DNA of 9,209 nucleotides from positions 1 through 9,209 of the forward strand of contig JAGWUO010000027.1 in assembly GCA_028868395.1 (NCBI GenBank), in the 5' to 3' direction. Source of the stretch: Cytophagales bacterium. GTDB lineage: Bacteria; Bacteroidota; Bacteroidia; Cytophagales; Spirosomataceae. Both the position numbers and the translations under genes were made by a program. Below, one piece after another: positions 6,167-9,209 of this stretch. The notes beneath the pieces are model-generated. The model did no database searches. It was given only the letters and a program-made list of their open reading frames with translations, and was not told where the DNA came from. Every line of letters begins with the position of its first letter. Position 1 is the stretch's first letter.

Positions 6167-8617
6167 ATGGCAAAAAAGATTAGTAGCACAACGAGTACCT
6201 TACAACTTAATTTTGAGCAAGATAAGCCCAAAAGAAAAATGGATGGCGCTGTTTTATACCGCATTCAGTTAATAATAGCCGCCTTTTTGTTTCTGATTGG
6301 TACCCTTTTATTGGTATCATTTGGATCCAGTTTTTTCGTAGGTGTTTCGGATCAAAGTGAGGTAGAGCGTGGCGTGGTGGACACTATTAAGGGTTCTGAT
6401 ATTCCCATTAAAAACCTTGCGGGACTTTTAGGGGCTAAAATCGCACACTTCTTTTTATTCAAGACTTTTGGTTGGTCAACCTTGTTGTTAATCCCTTTAT
6501 TCTATTTATCGGCATTAAAAGTAGGTTTCAAAAAAGAGATTTACTCTTTGGAGCGCCTATCTTGGCAGGTTTTATTTTACATTCTTTGGTTTAGTTTATT
6601 AGCTGGATTTTTTGTTTTCTCACTTGATTTACCCCATTCAATTGGAGGTGGAGTAGGGTATTTTGTGAACGAGAAATTGTATCAGTTATTAGGTTACCTG
6701 TCCATCTTTGTGATTGGTTTTGGTGGATTTATCTTTTTGGTTTTATTCTATCAATTAAATCCTAAAAAGGCTGTTGTTGCTGCACCTGTGACTGCAGAGG
6801 AAGAGGAGGAAGAAGAAGAAAGTCTGTTTATTGATGAAGATGGGCCTTCGGTTCACGTGGATAACGATGATTTACAAGAATTTAGACCCATTGTTCCGCC
6901 GGTGGTGGAAGAGGTTGTTCCAGAGATAGAAGCTCCAGTTGAAGTAAAGGAAGAGGTTGTTCCTGAGCCAATAGCCGCGGAAGAAAAGAAAGAAGATGAC
7001 CTAGACTTTACCTACAAAGTGGCTGATGTAGCGGATGAAGTAATTGAAGAAGAACCTACTCCGGTGTCTCGTGAGATTAAAGCCAATGATTTAGTAGAGC
7101 AATTTGGCCTTTATGATCCTACGGCCGATTTGCCTAAATACCAGTTTCCTACGATCGATTTATTAAAAGAATATGATCAAAAGAATCAGACATCGCAAGT
7201 GACGATGGATGAATTGAAGGCAAACAAGGAGAAAATTGTCGAGACTTTATTGAATTATGGTATCGGGATTCAAAAGATTGAAGCTACGATTGGGCCTACT
7301 GTTACCTTGTATGAGATTGTCCCTAAGGCTGGAGTTCGCGTCAGTAAAATCACTTCCCTTGAAGATGATTTGTCTCTTTCATTGGCTGCTATGGGAGTTC
7401 GTATTATTGGCCAAATGCCTGGTAAAGACACCATCGGTATCGAGGTAGCTAACAAGAACCGCGAGATGGTTCCCGTTCGTGCGGTAATCGGTTCAGAGAA
7501 GTTCCAAAAATCTACTTTCGATTTGCCTATCACCCTAGGAAAGACGATTTCGAATGAGATTTTCGTTGCAGATTTAGCTAAAATGCCTCACCTTTTAATG
7601 GCTGGTGCCACAGGTCAAGGTAAGTCTGTTGGTTTAAATATGTTATTGACTTCTTTGATTTACAAGAAGCACCCAGCGACACTGAAGTTTGTTTTGGTCG
7701 ATCCGAAGAAAGTGGAATTGTCGCTTTTTAACAAGTTAGAGCGCCACTTCTTGGCTTGTCTTCCTGATTCAGCGGAAGCGATTATTACCGATACGAAGAA
7801 GGTAGTAAATACCCTGAATTCCTTGTGTAAGGAGATGGACTTGCGTTATGATAAGTTAAAAGACGCAGGTTGCCGAAACATTAAGGAATACAACCAGAAG
7901 TTTATCAACCGTCGCTTGAATCCAAACGAGCACGACTTTATGCCGTACATCGTTTTAGTAATCGATGAGTTAGCGGATTTAATGTTAACGGCAGGGAAAG
8001 AAGTAGAGCATCCTATTGCGCGTTTAGCACAATTAGCCCGTGCCATTGGTATACACTTAGTTGTTGCGACACAACGTCCTTCGGTTAACGTTATTACAGG
8101 TACTATTAAGGCGAACTTCCCTGCGCGTCTTTCCTTTAAAGTAATGTCCAAAATTGACTCCCGCACCATTCTCGACGCAGGTGGCGCTGATCAGTTAGTA
8201 GGTATGGGAGATATGTTATTGTCGATGGGATCCGAAGTGATTCGTTTGCAATGTGCCTTCGTAGACACCCCAGAAGTAGAAGACATCTGTGATTTCATTG
8301 GAAACCAACAAGGATATACTTCCGCCTATTTATTGCCTGAACCTGATTCAGAGGAAATGGGTGGACAGGATCGCGGGGATTTCGATCCGAGCGACCGAGA
8401 TTCGTTCTTCGATGAAGCAGCTCGTTTAGTTGTGATGCATCAGCAAGGGAGTACCTCTCTAATTCAACGTAAGTTGAAATTAGGCTATAACCGCGCAGGT
8501 CGTTTAATTGATCAATTAGAGGCGGCAGGAATCGTAGGTTCATTTGGTGGTTCGAAGGCCAGAGAAGTACTCGTGAAATCAGAGACGGAATTAGAAGAGA
8601 TTTTGAAAAATTTATAA
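6167..8617 (+). CDS. ftsK: FtsK/SpoIIIE-family septal DNA translocase
   Basis: FtsK is a division-septum protein whose hexameric motor pumps chromosome ends apart and activates XerCD dimer resolution. The 816-residue protein has about four membrane segments near 30-52, 100-118, 133-154 and 174-196. An acidic Glu/Pro/Val-rich linker covers about 205-300. The alpha-domain region follows at about 340-440. The RecA-like motor has Walker A GATGQGKS at 480-487 and Walker B VLVIDELADLM at 596-606, followed by the conserved ATQRPSVNVITG at 634-645. The winged-helix gamma domain at about 748-803 (QRKLKLGYNRAGRLIDQLE) reads DNA polarity. ATG 6167 (MAKKIS) is preferred over an in-frame TTG at 6155, which lies within a -7-like TAACCTTG (6150-6157). 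The 62-bp gap upstream shows only weak AT-rich inverted repeats. lolA starts one base after the stop. Full-length motor and gamma motifs make the call secure. Confidence 0.97.
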   Translation: MAKKISSTTSTLQLNFEQDKPKRKMDGAVLYRIQLIIAAFLFLIGTLLLVSFGSSFFVGVSDQSEVERGVVDTIKGSDIPIKNLAGLLGAKIAHFFLFKTFGWSTLLLIPLFYLSALKVGFKKEIYSLERLSWQVLFYILWFSLLAGFFVFSLDLPHSIGGGVGYFVNEKLYQLLGYLSIFVIGFGGFIFLVLFYQLNPKKAVVAAPVTAEEEEEEEESLFIDEDGPSVHVDNDDLQEFRPIVPPVVEEVVPEIEAPVEVKEEVVPEPIAAEEKKEDDLDFTYKVADVADEVIEEEPTPVSREIKANDLVEQFGLYDPTADLPKYQFPTIDLLKEYDQKNQTSQVTMDELKANKEKIVETLLNYGIGIQKIEATIGPTVTLYEIVPKAGVRVSKITSLEDDLSLSLAAMGVRIIGQMPGKDTIGIEVANKNREMVPVRAVIGSEKFQKSTFDLPITLGKTISNEIFVADLAKMPHLLMAGATGQGKSVGLNMLLTSLIYKKHPATLKFVLVDPKKVELSLFNKLERHFLACLPDSAEAIITDTKKVVNTLNSLCKEMDLRYDKLKDAGCRNIKEYNQKFINRRLNPNEHDFMPYIVLVIDELADLMLTAGKEVEHPIARLAQLARAIGIHLVVATQRPSVNVITGTIKANFPARLSFKVMSKIDSRTILDAGGADQLVGMGDMLLSMGSEVIRLQCAFVDTPEVEDICDFIGNQQGYTSAYLLPEPDSEEMGGQDRGDFDPSDRDSFFDEAARLVVMHQQGSTSLIQRKLKLGYNRAGRLIDQLEAAGIVGSFGGSKAREVLVKSETELEEILKNL
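6796..6822 (+). repeat. Purine-only tract coding an eight-glutamate run in FtsK
   Basis: Twenty-seven consecutive purines, built from GAG and GAA codons, encode eight glutamates (residues 211-218) at the start of the FtsK linker. The tract is microsatellite-like and could vary in length in frame between strains. Confidence 0.7.
6907..6963 (+). repeat. In-frame 15-bp direct repeat in the FtsK linker
   Basis: GGAAGAGGTTGTTCC occurs exactly at 6907-6921 and again at 6949-6963. The copies are 42 bp (14 codons) apart and in the same frame, so EEVVPE appears twice in the acidic Pro/Glu/Val-rich linker. This suggests linker growth by tandem duplication of a 14-residue unit that has since diverged between the copies. 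Confidence 0.75.
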
Positions 8618-8618
8618 G

Positions 8619-9209
8619 ATGAAAAAAGGATTATTATTGCTTGCATTTAGTTTTAGTGTATTTGCTCAATCGAACAAAGCGTTAAGCTTGATTGATGGAA
8701 TGCAGAAAAAATACAAGGCGATGGGTTCGTTCTCTGCTAACTTTACCTACCAAACTGAAGGCGCGGCCACCATGTCAGGATCCATTACGGTGAAAGGAAC
8801 GAAGTTTCGTTTAAAGACAGCTGGTCAGGAGATCTTTAATAACGGAAAAGAAGTAGCTACGTACATCAAAGAAATCAATGAGGTGAATATCTCTAGCTTC
8901 GATCCATCTGAAGGTGATTTGAATCCAGCTAAAATCTATTCATTCGACAAGAAGGCCTACAAGATCTCTTTAAAAGGCGAATCAGCAGGCGTCTCTACGG
9001 TAGAGTTAGCTCCTGTGGCAAAAGGTACTCAGGTGAAGAGTATCGCCCTTAAAATCTCAAATGCTGATCTATCTGTGAGTGAATGGACGATCATTAACAA
9101 GGCAGGAAAGAAACAGCATTTCAAAGTGGCAAAATTAAACCCGAAAGCGAATGCTGATGATAAGTTCTTCAATTTCGATAAGAAAGCCTTTCCAGGGGTA
9201 GAAGTGAAT
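8619..9209 (+). CDS. lolA: LolA-like outer-membrane lipoprotein carrier protein (last residues outside window)
   Basis: LolA shuttles lipoproteins through the periplasm from the LolCDE complex to the outer membrane. The 197 visible residues start with a signal peptide: MKK, a hydrophobic core at 5-15, and a likely cut after VFA (residue 16), leaving Gln first. The mature part follows the LolA beta-sheet pattern: an amphipathic N-terminal helix (ALSLIDGMQKKYKAM), then SFSANFTYQ at 38-45, GSITVKGTKFRL at 54-65, an EIFNNGKEVATYIKE stretch at 71-85, and VNISSFDPSE at 89-98. It ends with DKFFNFDKKAFPGVEVN, which in Bacteroidota relatives is within a few residues of the stop, so the gene is nearly complete. 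The ATG follows the ftsK TAA by one base, indicating coupled translation. Sequence similarity to E. coli LolA is low, so the assignment rests on signal peptide, pattern and the ftsK neighbour. Confidence 0.87.
   Translation, partial: MKKGLLLLAFSFSVFAQSNKALSLIDGMQKKYKAMGSFSANFTYQTEGAATMSGSITVKGTKFRLKTAGQEIFNNGKEVATYIKEINEVNISSFDPSEGDLNPAKIYSFDKKAYKISLKGESAGVSTVELAPVAKGTQVKSIALKISNADLSVSEWTIINKAGKKQHFKVAKLNPKANADDKFFNFDKKAFPGVEVN

Noticed and set aside
7846..8169. 107-codon antisense open frame inside ftsK
   Set aside because: A shadow of the highly conserved FtsK motor region; its translation shows no recognisable motif.

Overview
The window looks like chromosomal housekeeping DNA from a Bacteroidota bacterium, most likely a Cytophagales-type lineage. 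This is inferred from moderately AT-rich DNA, A-rich leaders without clear Shine-Dalgarno sequences, two perfect TAnnTTTG elements (the -7 motif of Bacteroidota sigma factor) in divergent intergenic gaps, and the protein families present. The genus cannot be fixed from sequence alone. There are no RNA genes, mobile elements or CRISPR arrays, and no gap longer than 116 bp.

Left part (1-1595, minus strand): a tight operon read right to left. An SDR oxidoreductase overlaps tsaE (t6A tRNA-modification ATPase) by 4 bp, and tsaE overlaps by 13 bp an alanine dehydrogenase/transhydrogenase-like gene that runs off the left edge. A 38-bp divergent gap then leads to mlaE (plus strand), the permease of the MCE/Mla lipid transporter. 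No mlaF or mlaD lies beside it.

Centre (2362-4959, minus strand): the most interesting region. An alpha-E (DUF403) protein, an Anbu-type proteasome-like peptidase and a transglutaminase-like cysteine protease are encoded in that order. The transglutaminase start is fused to the Anbu stop by an ATGA overlap, and its stop overlaps the mlaE stop tail to tail. These families belong to a widespread but biochemically unresolved system, predicted to make and degrade or recycle a peptide or peptide tag. The usual circularly permuted ATP-grasp ligase is absent from this locus.

Right part (5076-9209, plus strand): pyrD (membrane-linked class 2 dihydroorotate dehydrogenase), then ftsK (septal DNA translocase), then lolA (periplasmic lipoprotein carrier), whose start lies one base after the ftsK stop. 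The lolA gene runs off the right edge and is probably nearly complete. The ftsK-lolA pairing is also seen in Proteobacteria. Three start codons were moved downstream from the longest open frame: SDR, transglutaminase and ftsK.
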